The notes under the pieces were generated by a model. The model saw only the letters and a list, made by a program, of their open reading frames with translations, did not search any database and had not been told where the DNA came from. 64,000 bases of DNA from Bacteroidota bacterium (GTDB lineage: Bacteria; Bacteroidota; Bacteroidia; B-17B0; Aurantibacillaceae): assembly GCA_016185125.1 (NCBI GenBank), contig JACPOC010000017.1, forward strand, positions 1 to 64,000. The letters run 5' to 3'. Of the stretch, positions 27,693 to 34,647 are shown piece after piece. Position numbers and translations under genes: made by a program. Within the stretch, counting starts at the first letter, position 1. Each line of letters opens with the position of its first letter.

Positions 27693-29054
27693 ATGAAAAA
27701 AAAATTGAGCAAGTTTTTTAAGGTTATAAAAGAAACCTACAAGGGTTGGAATGCCGATGACCCTTTTCGTCAGAGTGCTGTAATTGCCTATTACGCAATA
27801 TTTTCGTTGCCTGCCCTGTTGGTTTTGATAATTAATGTGGTGGGATTTGTGTTTGAGAAAGATGCCATTAACGGGGAAATTTCTCGACAAATTGAGGGAG
27901 TAATGGGAGCCGACGCTGCCCAACAGGTAGAAGGCATTGTAACAAAAGCCGGTGAAATGAAAGCGGGTGTAATTTCAACCATTATTGCCATTGTTACTAT
28001 TATTTTTGGTGCCACCGGAGTATTTGTTCAATTACAAAAAACGCTAAATCAAATATGGGATGTAAAGGAAAGAGAAGATCTTAGTTTTTTAAAACAATTG
28101 CGCGGAAGATTATTTTCCTTCGGCTTAATTTTAAGCATAGGTTTTTTACTTTTAATTTCACTAGTAATAAGCTCAGGCTTGGCCGCGGCCAGTAATTGGC
28201 TGGAAGAGATTTTTCCGGATGTAATTGCTTATTTATTTTACGCCCTTGAATTTGTGGTTTCTTTATCTGTTATCAGCGTGCTTTTCGCTTTAATGTTCAA
28301 GTACCTTCCCGACGTTAAAATTCCTTGGAAAAACGTTTGGAAGGGCGCTTTTTTAACCGGTTTTCTCTTCATCTTAGGAAAATACGGATTAAGTTTTTAT
28401 TTCGGAAAGTCAGAGCCCGCTTCGGTTTACGGAGCCGCCGGATCTATCATTTTAATGCTTTTGTGGGTTTCCTATTCTTCCATGATTGTGTTTTTTGGCG
28501 CCGAGTTTACCAAGCAATATGCTCTTGCTCAGGGCCATAGCATTGAGCCTACCAAGGATGCGGTTAAAATAGAGGGCAGTTTGGATGAACATCAAAAAAC
28601 CAAAAAATTTGAAAGTAAAAAGGAAGAAAAAGCACGTACAGAGCAGCCGGAAATGAAACACACTATCCAATCAAAGGATGGCTATGAGTGGAAAGAATAC
28701 CAGAATGGCTCGGTAAAACATTTTAGTGAAAAAACGGAGGAGGAAGATAAAAAACATATAAAAGTAACGGGAACCCGGCATAAATATTCGAAAATGAAGA
28801 ATAGAAAAGAATTGCAGGACGAAATTGCCCGCATGGAAAATCGCTTAACGGAAGATAAAGAAGATATTAAAGATAATTTCAGATGGACCCATCTTTTTGG
28901 AGGGATCATTCCAAAAGCACTAAAAATAAAGGATAAAGATAAAAAAATGTCGTTTGATGATGTGGTAAAACACGTGGCGCGCAATCACATTGGTGCGGTT
29001 AAAAAAGATGAAACCATTCTTGATAAAATCAAAAAATTTATTCATGTAGATTAA
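27693..29054 (+). CDS. YihY/BrkB family membrane protein with cytoplasmic extension
   Basis: A 453-residue protein. The first about 285 residues are the YihY/virulence-factor-BrkB domain with six hydrophobic helices and the family motifs DDPFRQSAVIAYYAIFSLPA and KYLPDVKIPWKNVWKGAFLT. About 165 further charged residues follow, with DGYEWKEYQNGSVKHF and a helical RKELQDEIARMENRLTEDKE, ending basic. Standard YihY proteins are about 290 residues, so the tail is an addition, probably cytoplasmic. Function of the family is unsettled. Confidence 0.85.
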   Translation: MKKKLSKFFKVIKETYKGWNADDPFRQSAVIAYYAIFSLPALLVLIINVVGFVFEKDAINGEISRQIEGVMGADAAQQVEGIVTKAGEMKAGVISTIIAIVTIIFGATGVFVQLQKTLNQIWDVKEREDLSFLKQLRGRLFSFGLILSIGFLLLISLVISSGLAAASNWLEEIFPDVIAYLFYALEFVVSLSVISVLFALMFKYLPDVKIPWKNVWKGAFLTGFLFILGKYGLSFYFGKSEPASVYGAAGSIILMLLWVSYSSMIVFFGAEFTKQYALAQGHSIEPTKDAVKIEGSLDEHQKTKKFESKKEEKARTEQPEMKHTIQSKDGYEWKEYQNGSVKHFSEKTEEEDKKHIKVTGTRHKYSKMKNRKELQDEIARMENRLTEDKEDIKDNFRWTHLFGGIIPKALKIKDKDKKMSFDDVVKHVARNHIGAVKKDETILDKIKKFIHVD

Positions 29055-29139
29055 ATGAAAAGTGCTGTATGTTTTTATTAAGTAAAGAATTTGTTAACAT
29101 TTAACGGAATGTAAAGGAATATAGTTAAATAACTGCCTG

Positions 29140-29155
29140 TGGCACAGTTTTTTAC
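29140..29155 (+). promoter_or_regulatory. Possible sigma-54-type half element before the PAS-sigma gene
   Basis: TGGCACAGTTTTTTAC has a perfect TGGCAC -24 half, but the -12 reads TA in place of GC. A weak candidate only; included because the next gene has a similar element. Confidence 0.2.
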
Positions 29156-29172
29156 GTGTGTATATCAATCAA

Positions 29173-30114
29173 ATGTTTATGATGATACTGCACCAATTAC
29201 CTATTGAAAAACATACTTCTTACATTAACGATCATAAAGAAGGAAATTGGGAATTAAATGTAAAAACCAAAGAGCTAAGTTGGTCTCCCAATCAATATAA
29301 AATTTATGGATTTGAACCCGGAGAAGTGGATATTAATAGCGACTATTTTTTATTAAAAACCACGCATGTTTCGGATGTAAAACGAATTGCAAAAATTATT
29401 GACGACTCCTTAAAAAATCACAACGAATATAATTTTAAACGCCGGATAGTTAAAAAAGATGGAAGTATTGGTTATGCACAAACGCAAGCCAAAATTTTAA
29501 GGGAGCAAAATGGCCAAGCGGTTAAAATTGTAGGCCTTACCCGCGAAGTAGAAACGATGAATGCTGATGGCCAAATAGATTACAACCATCCTGAATTTTT
29601 TAAGATATTTTATAAAAATTATAAAAAAGCAATTTATTCTAAATTATTTAAAATGACGCAGGATGCTGAAGTAACTCAAGATCTGTGTCAGGAAGTATTT
29701 GTAAAAGCGTGGAATAATATGTCCACTTACAAAAAAGAAAAAGGCGAATTATACACGTGGTTAATTAACATAACTCAAAACCATTGCAAGGATTATTTTA
29801 AATCGCTTTATTTTAAATCAAAACAAAAAACTTCTCCATTAGATTTAGGTATTGAGTTTAAAAGTGTATTGCCTGTTGCCGGCGCTCATTTAGATGTGGA
29901 AGGTTTGCTATTGCATTTAAAACCAGAGCAAAAGGAAATTGTTGAATTGCTATTTATGCAAGGTTTTACTCATCAGGAAGTTGCTGTTATTAAAAAAATG
30001 CCTTTAGGAACGGTAAAATCAGTAAGCAGAACCTCTATTAATTTATTACGGAAATTTGCCACTGCTCAAAATGATGAGACTTTACAGGTGCAATCTGTTC
30101 TTCGGGTAGCCTAA
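29173..30114 (+). CDS. PAS-domain / sigma-70 factor fusion
   Basis: A 313-residue protein. Residues about 20-120 form a PAS fold of the PAS_3 type (KTKELSWSPNQYKIYGFEPG, then FKRRIVKKDGSIGYAQTQAK). From about residue 140 comes sigma region 2 (TQDAEVTQDLCQEVFVKAWN, LYTWLINITQNHCKDYFKS) and from about 230 region 4 (QGFTHQEVAVIKKMPLGTVK). It would be a one-component sensor-sigma protein in which the PAS domain directly controls promoter choice. Start is ATG 29173; a GTG at 29158 and ATGs at 29179 and 29182 are alternatives. No anti-sigma gene is adjacent. Confidence 0.8.
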   Translation: MFMMILHQLPIEKHTSYINDHKEGNWELNVKTKELSWSPNQYKIYGFEPGEVDINSDYFLLKTTHVSDVKRIAKIIDDSLKNHNEYNFKRRIVKKDGSIGYAQTQAKILREQNGQAVKIVGLTREVETMNADGQIDYNHPEFFKIFYKNYKKAIYSKLFKMTQDAEVTQDLCQEVFVKAWNNMSTYKKEKGELYTWLINITQNHCKDYFKSLYFKSKQKTSPLDLGIEFKSVLPVAGAHLDVEGLLLHLKPEQKEIVELLFMQGFTHQEVAVIKKMPLGTVKSVSRTSINLLRKFATAQNDETLQVQSVLRVA

Positions 30115-30128
30115 TTTAATTAGTTTCC

Positions 30129-30144
30129 TTGGCACAATGTTTTC
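30129..30144 (+). promoter_or_regulatory. Sigma-54-like element before the response regulator at 30208
   Basis: TTGGCACAATGTTTTC: perfect TGGCAC -24 half, -12 half TTTC in place of TTGC. Predicted +1 near 30156, about 52 nt before ATG 30208. Confidence 0.3.
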
Positions 30145-30207
30145 TATTATAAATATAAGTGCTAGAAATTAAATTTTTCTTATTTTTTTTAATTATTTTT
30201 TTTGTTT

Positions 30208-30633
30208 ATGAATAAGAAACGTTTTTCAGTATTGTTGGCAGAGGATGATTTGGATGATCAGCACTTTCTTAAAATTGCGTTTGAAGAAATAAACCCTTCA
30301 ATTTCCCTTACTATTGCTTATGATGGCGTTCACGCCCTTAACTTTTTTCTTAAAAAAGAAAGTACGGTTTCGCGCCCTTTTGAATTACCCAAATTTATAA
30401 TTACCGATTTAAATATGCCAAGGCTGGATGGCTTTGATTTTATTGCAAGAATTAAAAAAGATCCAACCTTGATGCACATTCCAATTTTTGTTTTATCAAC
30501 TTCTTCGGATGAAAAAGCCAAAGAGCGAGCGTTAAAATTAGGCGCGGAAGATTATTACATTAAGCCGCTGGACCTTACCCAATTTAAGCCAATTATTGAG
30601 GAAATGGTAAGCAAGGTAATGCAAACTAAATAG
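30208..30633 (+). CDS. Stand-alone response regulator (CheY-like)
   Basis: A 141-residue receiver domain: acidic pocket LLAEDDLDDQ, phospho-acceptor in FIITDLNMPRLDGFDF, FVLSTSSDE and DYYIKPLD. It is most like the regulator at 25584, suggesting duplication. Start is ATG 30208; a TTG at 30202 is in frame. It lies next to the PAS-sigma gene and is convergent with the STAS-like gene, 1 nt away. Confidence 0.9.
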   Translation: MNKKRFSVLLAEDDLDDQHFLKIAFEEINPSISLTIAYDGVHALNFFLKKESTVSRPFELPKFIITDLNMPRLDGFDFIARIKKDPTLMHIPIFVLSTSSDEKAKERALKLGAEDYYIKPLDLTQFKPIIEEMVSKVMQTK

Positions 30634-30634
30634 T

Positions 30635-31036
30635 TTATTTTTTTGTTTGGAAAACCTCTGTTAACGATTTAATCCACACAAGCGCTTCTTCTTTGGTGTT
30701 AAAAATATTCATGGGTATGCCCGGTCGATGATTATTTTTGTAAAAATTAACTGTTAAACTATTGGCAAAAGAGCAATTATAATGAGCGCAGGCTAAGCGA
30801 TTATTTACTGTAGAACTTAAAGAAGCGTATTTAAACGATTCTGAATCTATTGTAAAATAATTTTGTGAATTGATAAGTGCGTAATGTTTTTTGTTATCTG
30901 TTATAAGGTTTATGGCGGCGTAATGCTCTTTAGTAGTCTCCAGGTTCATATCGGCATCCGGGCGCATTTCTATATGAAGAATAGAGTCCTCTTCATTGTA
31001 ACTAAGAACGGAAATGCTTGTATTTAGTACTTTCAT
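30635..31036 (-). CDS. STAS/SpoIIAA-like protein
   Basis: A 133-residue soluble protein. The alternating beta/alpha pattern (SILHIEMRPDADMNLETTKE, KKHYALINSQNYFTIDSESF, and the C-terminal FNTKEEALVWIKSL) resembles the SpoIIAA-like STAS proteins common in Bacteroidota. No phosphorylatable serine motif is obvious. Its place among sigma and receiver genes suggests a partner-switching or regulatory role; this is inference. Confidence 0.5.
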   Translation of the reverse strand: MKVLNTSISVLSYNEEDSILHIEMRPDADMNLETTKEHYAAINLITDNKKHYALINSQNYFTIDSESFKYASLSSTVNNRLACAHYNCSFANSLTVNFYKNNHRPGIPMNIFNTKEEALVWIKSLTEVFQTKK

Positions 31037-31093
31037 AAAACTAAAAATACACTTTTAATCAATTGAAAAAAAGACCAAATTGCGAAAAATATT

Positions 31094-31498
31094 TCAGGCG
31101 CAATTTTTAACTTCTTTTATATTCAAAATCTCCGCAAGGGTAGAAACGGTAGCGTCAAATCCCACCGGTTTTGTAAACACATGCACCGCGCCTAATTCTT
31201 TAATCTCTTCAGAATCAAACATACTCATGTAGGTAGAATACAGAATAACAGGTATTTGCTTCAATTTTTCGTCTTTTTTAATTTCTTTTAAAAAGGCCAT
31301 GCCGTTCATTCGGGGCATGTTAAAATCAAGAATAATCATATCCGGAATAAATTCTTCAAGTTTATCAAAGGCTTCGCGGCCATCGCCGGCATTGGTTACG
31401 GTTATTTCCGGATTAACCTGTTCAAGGGCTTTGTAAAAAAAATATTTATAATCCTGGTCGTCATCAACCAAAAGAATAGATTTAATGCAGTGCGTCAT
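31094..31498 (-). CDS. Stand-alone response regulator (CheY-like)
   Basis: A 134-residue receiver: SILLVDDDQDYKYFFYKAL, phospho-acceptor in DMIILDFNMPRMNGMAFL, VILYSTYM and VFTKPVGF. ATG 31498 (MTHCIKSILL) is preferred over a TTG at 31519 because an exact -7 box lies at 31517-31524. It is in tandem with the histidine kinase upstream, which is its probable partner. Confidence 0.9.
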   Translation of the reverse strand: MTHCIKSILLVDDDQDYKYFFYKALEQVNPEITVTNAGDGREAFDKLEEFIPDMIILDFNMPRMNGMAFLKEIKKDEKLKQIPVILYSTYMSMFDSEEIKELGAVHVFTKPVGFDATVSTLAEILNIKEVKNCA

Positions 31499-31516
31499 AT
31501 TAAATTTCTTTAAAAT

Positions 31517-31524
31517 CAAAATTA
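31517..31524 (-). promoter_or_regulatory. -7 box for the response regulator at 31094
   Basis: TAATTTTG on the minus strand, exact consensus, 18 nt before ATG 31498. Confidence 0.4.
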
Positions 31525-31593
31525 AAGTAGAGTAGTTGTTATATGAAAAAATTTCGTCAGGAGCGTGTTTTTAATAGCTTATGCGTGTTAAAA

Positions 31594-33330
31594 TTAGGCT
31601 ACAGGTAAATAAATAGAAAAGGTTGCGCCATTAGCATAACTTCCAGTAGCGGTAATAAATCCTTTATGTGAATTTACTATTTTTTTACAGATAGCAAGCC
31701 CTATGCCCGTTCCGGCGTATTCATCTTTGTTATGTAAACGCTGAAAAACTTCAAATATTTTATCAGCATATTTTTGATCAAAGCCAATTCCGTTATCTTC
31801 TACATTTATTTTCCAATAATTAATGTTTGCATTTACGCCTTCTTGTTCTATTTGAGATCCGGGAATTTCGGCACAAGATATTTTTATTACCGGGCTCACA
31901 TCGGGCTTACTATACTTAATAGAGTTGCTTATAAGGTTAATAAATAATTGCTGTATTTGAAAAGGCAATAACATTACAACCGGCAGTTGCGTTTTTTTAA
32001 TGACCGCGTTTTTTTCTTCCATGAGATCGCTTAAGTTGGCAATCACTTCATCCATTAACACATTCATATCTGTTTTTTCAAAAGCTAAAGGTGTGTTTTC
32101 TACTCGAGAGTAATTTAAAAATGCAACAATTAAATTCTGCATTCGTATGGCGGAGGAGGAAATACGCGAAAGATAACCTCGGGTTTTGTCGTTCAGATCG
32201 GTATCTTTTTCCAGAATAAGTTTACTAAAGGTATGGATCTTTCTTACCGGTTCCTGTAAATCATGACTGGCAATATAATTAAACGAAGCAAGTTCGGTAT
32301 TACTCTTTTCTAATTCTTTATTTTTTTGATGAATCAATTCATGCATTTCTACATCTGAAGTAATATCCTGAACCGTGCCAATAACAAGAGTGTCATTTTC
32401 AGGCCCCGTAATTTTACCCGAACTATGCAAATACTTTAATTTTCCTGATTTAGTGTAGATGCGGTATCTTGAATTTTTTATTTTTTTACTGCGCAGATAT
32501 TCTTCCCAATTAGTAAGCATCGTTGCTCTGTCGTCGGGATGTACAAAGGTCATGTATTTTTCAAAGGAAGGTTCAAACTCATCCACTTCACATCCTAACA
32601 GCTTATATAAATTATCAGAATATTCAAGTTTATTAGAGGCAAGATACCAGGCATAGCTTCCAATTAAGGCGTTTTCTTCGGCATGGTTAAAGATGGCATT
32701 TCGTAATATAAGTTTTTGATTTACCAAGGTTAACTGAGCCTGACTGCTGCTTAATTGGGTGTAATTTTCTTTCACCTCTTCAGCCATTTGTTCTATGGCT
32801 ATTTTTTGCTGGGTCTGATTCAGTGTTTCTTGTGTAATCAGATAGGTCATAAATCCAATAATAAAAATAAAACCTGTTCTAACGGTTGCCTCTGTTTCGT
32901 TATCAGCTAATTGATTTAATTGCCATAATAAAATAAAGTAACAAAGAGTATAAAGTGCTGAGGTAAAAAAAGTGGTTTTAAGATCAAAGCGAAAGGCTAC
33001 CGCAATAATGGAGATATAAAACATAACATGATAAGGTGAATAAAACCCCCCGGTTGCATAAATCCATAAGGTTGCAAAAATGCTATCACTTAAATAAGTA
33101 AACCAACTGGCTAAAAATATAGAATACTTTTTATAAGGTTTAAAAATTGGAATATATAAACCGTACAGCCAAATAAGTATTAATAAAAAATGCGCGAGAG
33201 GTGTATGAACGTGAGGATGGTTAAGAAAGAAAAAAGTAACCGTGCCAAATAGTATAACAATCATCCGCACGTATGAAATTTGTTTTTCGGCGGTAAATGT
33301 TTTTTGTCTGGCAGCTTCTTTTAAGTCCAT
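31594..33330 (-). CDS. Membrane PAS histidine kinase
   Basis: A 578-residue kinase. Five to six transmembrane helices (about residues 20-165) lead into a short coiled-coil and a PAS domain (LEYSDNLYKLLGCEVDEFEP, VHPDDRATML, about 230-320). HisKA carries the phospho-acceptor in ASHDLQEPVRKIHTF (about 355). HATPase has the N box INLISNSIKYSKPD, VEDNGIGFDQKYADKIFEVF and GTGIGLAICKKIV. The ATG at 33330 is preferred over a TTG at 33354; a box TATATTTA (33344-33351) precedes it. It probably phosphorylates the three stand-alone receivers in this island. Confidence 0.88.
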   Translation of the reverse strand: MDLKEAARQKTFTAEKQISYVRMIVILFGTVTFFFLNHPHVHTPLAHFLLILIWLYGLYIPIFKPYKKYSIFLASWFTYLSDSIFATLWIYATGGFYSPYHVMFYISIIAVAFRFDLKTTFFTSALYTLCYFILLWQLNQLADNETEATVRTGFIFIIGFMTYLITQETLNQTQQKIAIEQMAEEVKENYTQLSSSQAQLTLVNQKLILRNAIFNHAEENALIGSYAWYLASNKLEYSDNLYKLLGCEVDEFEPSFEKYMTFVHPDDRATMLTNWEEYLRSKKIKNSRYRIYTKSGKLKYLHSSGKITGPENDTLVIGTVQDITSDVEMHELIHQKNKELEKSNTELASFNYIASHDLQEPVRKIHTFSKLILEKDTDLNDKTRGYLSRISSSAIRMQNLIVAFLNYSRVENTPLAFEKTDMNVLMDEVIANLSDLMEEKNAVIKKTQLPVVMLLPFQIQQLFINLISNSIKYSKPDVSPVIKISCAEIPGSQIEQEGVNANINYWKINVEDNGIGFDQKYADKIFEVFQRLHNKDEYAGTGIGLAICKKIVNSHKGFITATGSYANGATFSIYLPVA

Positions 33331-33454
33331 AATGAGTAAAATGTAAATATACAACGGAACGGGAAAAGAATAAAGTAAAATAATTTTAACGCCCTTTTAG
33401 CTATTGAATTTGGGTGTTAAACAAATATCTATTATAAACCGCTAATTCTGTGCG

Positions 33455-33462
33455 TACCTTTA
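33455..33462 (+). promoter_or_regulatory. Possible -7 box for the locus-B peptide genes
   Basis: TACCTTTA matches seven of eight consensus positions, 36 nt before ATG 33499. The same eight bases precede the fourth peptide gene (34191-34198). Confidence 0.35.
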
Positions 33463-33475
33463 CTATAGAAATTGA

Positions 33476-33513
33476 TTATTAATTAAAAATTTGAAATCAT
33501 GAAAAAGTTAATT
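33476..33513 (+). repeat. 38-bp direct repeat, first copy
   Basis: Thirty-eight bases spanning the leader and first five codons of the peptide gene at 33499 are identical to 33661-33698, 185 bp downstream. This shows recent tandem duplication or gene conversion of the 5' end. Confidence 0.9.
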
Positions 33514-33624
33514 TTATTGGCCGTGGGTGGCGCAGCGCTTTACCAGGTCGCAAAGTATAAAAAAATAAATTCGGATAGTTTAACCAAACTTATTCCGCAG
33601 TTAAAAGGTTTATTAGGTAAGTAA
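33499..33624 (+). CDS. Small peptide, subfamily 1 (LYQVAK type), locus B
   Basis: A 41-residue peptide starting MKKLILLAVGGAALYQVAKY and ending LTKLIPQLKGLLGK. It differs from the locus-A copy (25251-25379) at few positions and shares 26 identical bases (33529-33554). Net positive charge, Gly/Ala-rich hydrophobic N-terminus, amphipathic C-terminal helix. First of four tandem paralogues. Function unknown; no family recognised. Confidence 0.72.
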   Translation: MKKLILLAVGGAALYQVAKYKKINSDSLTKLIPQLKGLLGK

Positions 33625-33660
33625 AGAAAGATTTCTGGAATTATCGGTTGATTATTCCTT

Positions 33661-33698
33661 TTATTAATTAAAAATTTGAAATCATGAAAAAGTTAATT
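33661..33698 (+). repeat. 38-bp direct repeat, second copy
   Basis: Identical to 33476-33513. It covers the leader and first five codons of the peptide gene at 33684. Confidence 0.9.
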
Positions 33699-33848
33699 GT
33701 AATGTACCTAGGTATTGCCTTGATACGTGAGGTAGCAAAATATTATAAAATAAATTCTTTTGCCGATATAATGAAAATGGTATTACCATCTTTAGATGAG
33801 ATTTTACCAAACGGAAAGTCAAAAACAAAAGAATTGCAATATTCATAG
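33684..33848 (+). CDS. Small peptide, subfamily 2 (IREVAK type), locus B
   Basis: A 54-residue peptide starting MKKLIVMYLGIALIREVAKY, continuing NSFADIMKMVLPSLDEILP with a polar Lys-rich tail. It is the counterpart of 24960-25130; the gene order subfamily 1 then subfamily 2 is the same in both loci. It is followed by a hairpin terminator. Confidence 0.7.
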   Translation: MKKLIVMYLGIALIREVAKYYKINSFADIMKMVLPSLDEILPNGKSKTKELQYS

Positions 33849-33858
33849 TAAAAAACTT

Positions 33859-33888
33859 AAGGGTCGTTGAAAAATACTACCCTTTTTT
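33859..33888 (+). terminator. Terminator after the second locus-B peptide gene
   Basis: AAGGGT / ACCCTT, 6-bp stem with a 14-nt loop, followed by a short T-run. Confidence 0.55.
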
Positions 33889-33901
33889 AAATTATTGAAA
33901 T

Positions 33902-34054
33902 ATGAAAAAATGGCTTGTAATGACCATTGGTTCGGCGGTGCTGAAACGGGTCGCAAAAACTTTAAACATTCACTCCTTCGCGGATTTGATAAATTTTATA
34001 AAACACACAGTAACAAATTTACTGTCAAAAACTAAAAAATTTTCACTTTCGTAA
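33902..34054 (+). CDS. Small peptide, divergent third member, locus B
   Basis: A 50-residue peptide starting MKKWLVMTIGSAVLKRVAKT, then NIHSFADLINFIKHTVTNLL and a Lys/Ser tail. It keeps the GxAxxxxVAK core and the NxxSFADxx segment of subfamily 2, which supports coding. A strong terminator follows. Confidence 0.65.
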   Translation: MKKWLVMTIGSAVLKRVAKTLNIHSFADLINFIKHTVTNLLSKTKKFSLS

Positions 34055-34073
34055 TTGCGAAAATGAATCTTTT

Positions 34074-34100
34074 AAAAGCTGCAGCAATGCAGCTTTTTTT
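34074..34100 (+). terminator. Strong intrinsic terminator after the third peptide gene
   Basis: AAAAGCTGCA / TGCAGCTTTT, 10-bp stem with a GCAA tetraloop, running into T7. Confidence 0.88.
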
Positions 34101-34190
34101 ATGGATGCTGTTCAGGCTTTAATAGTGCCCTTATAAGCCATATTAATGACTGTTTTATCTAATAATTAACCACACCTATAAATTGTTCCG

Positions 34191-34198
34191 TACCTTTA
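34191..34198 (+). promoter_or_regulatory. Possible -7 box for the fourth peptide gene
   Basis: TACCTTTA, the same as upstream of the first peptide gene, 33 nt before ATG 34232. With a terminator just before it, this gene appears to be its own transcription unit. Confidence 0.35.
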
Positions 34199-34231
34199 TG
34201 GTAGAAGGTAATAAATAAAAAAATTGAAATT

Positions 34232-34383
34232 ATGAAAACATTAATTGTATTGACCGCCGGTGCAATAGCTTTGTATCAGGTCGCCAAACGTTATAATATA
34301 AATTTGGTAAAAAGTTTAAACAAACCGTAATGCCAAAGATAAAAAACTTAGTACCGCAATTTCACAAGGTATTCGCAAATTAG
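34232..34383 (+). CDS. Small peptide, fourth member, frame interrupted at an A5 run
   Basis: Frame 0 gives only 32 residues (MKTLIVLTAGAIALYQVAKR to NLVKSLNKP, stop at 34328-34330). A -1 slip, or one extra A, in the A-run at 34309-34313 joins it to a second frame ending at 34383. The product is then 50 residues with a tail (KQTVMPKIKNLVPQFHKVF) that fits the family length and its P-x-L-x-x-L pattern. The stop overlaps an ATG as TAATG, so re-initiation of a 17-residue peptide is another possibility. It could be programmed frameshifting, a decayed gene or an assembly error. Confidence 0.5.
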
Positions 34384-34404
34384 GTACAACATCCTATCAA
34401 AATT

Positions 34405-34439
34405 AACCGCTAACGATAAATACTGTTAGCGGTTTTTTT
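34405..34439 (+). terminator. Strong intrinsic terminator after the fourth peptide gene
   Basis: AACCGCTAAC / GTTAGCGGTT, 10-bp perfect stem, 10-nt loop, then a T-run. Confidence 0.9.
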
Positions 34440-34582
34440 ATTTTAGAGAGTTAATTAAAATTCCTCTCTCAATTTGATAGCGTTTTTCTCATATCTGATA
34501 CAAAATAAATTCAACAAAAATATACTATTCTGCATTTGTCTGTAAATCAAGAGTATATATTCGCTTTAAAAAACATAATTAA

Positions 34583-34598
34583 CGGCATGCCATTTGCA
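34583..34598 (+). promoter_or_regulatory. Sigma-54-like promoter for the 100-residue membrane protein
   Basis: CGGCATGCCATTTGCA: GG (34584-34585) and GC (34596-34597) at the right offset, with TTTGCA matching the -12 element fully. Predicted +1 about 34609, ATG at 34648. Confidence 0.5.
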
Positions 34599-34647
34599 AT
34601 ATTTAGTGTAGATACCAATATTAATTATTCATTTAAAACTAAATATT

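Noticed and set aside
24960-34383. Type I toxin-antitoxin interpretation of the peptide family
   Set aside because: The peptides are short and hydrophobic, but no antisense RNA promoter could be shown from sequence, so I do not call it a toxin system.
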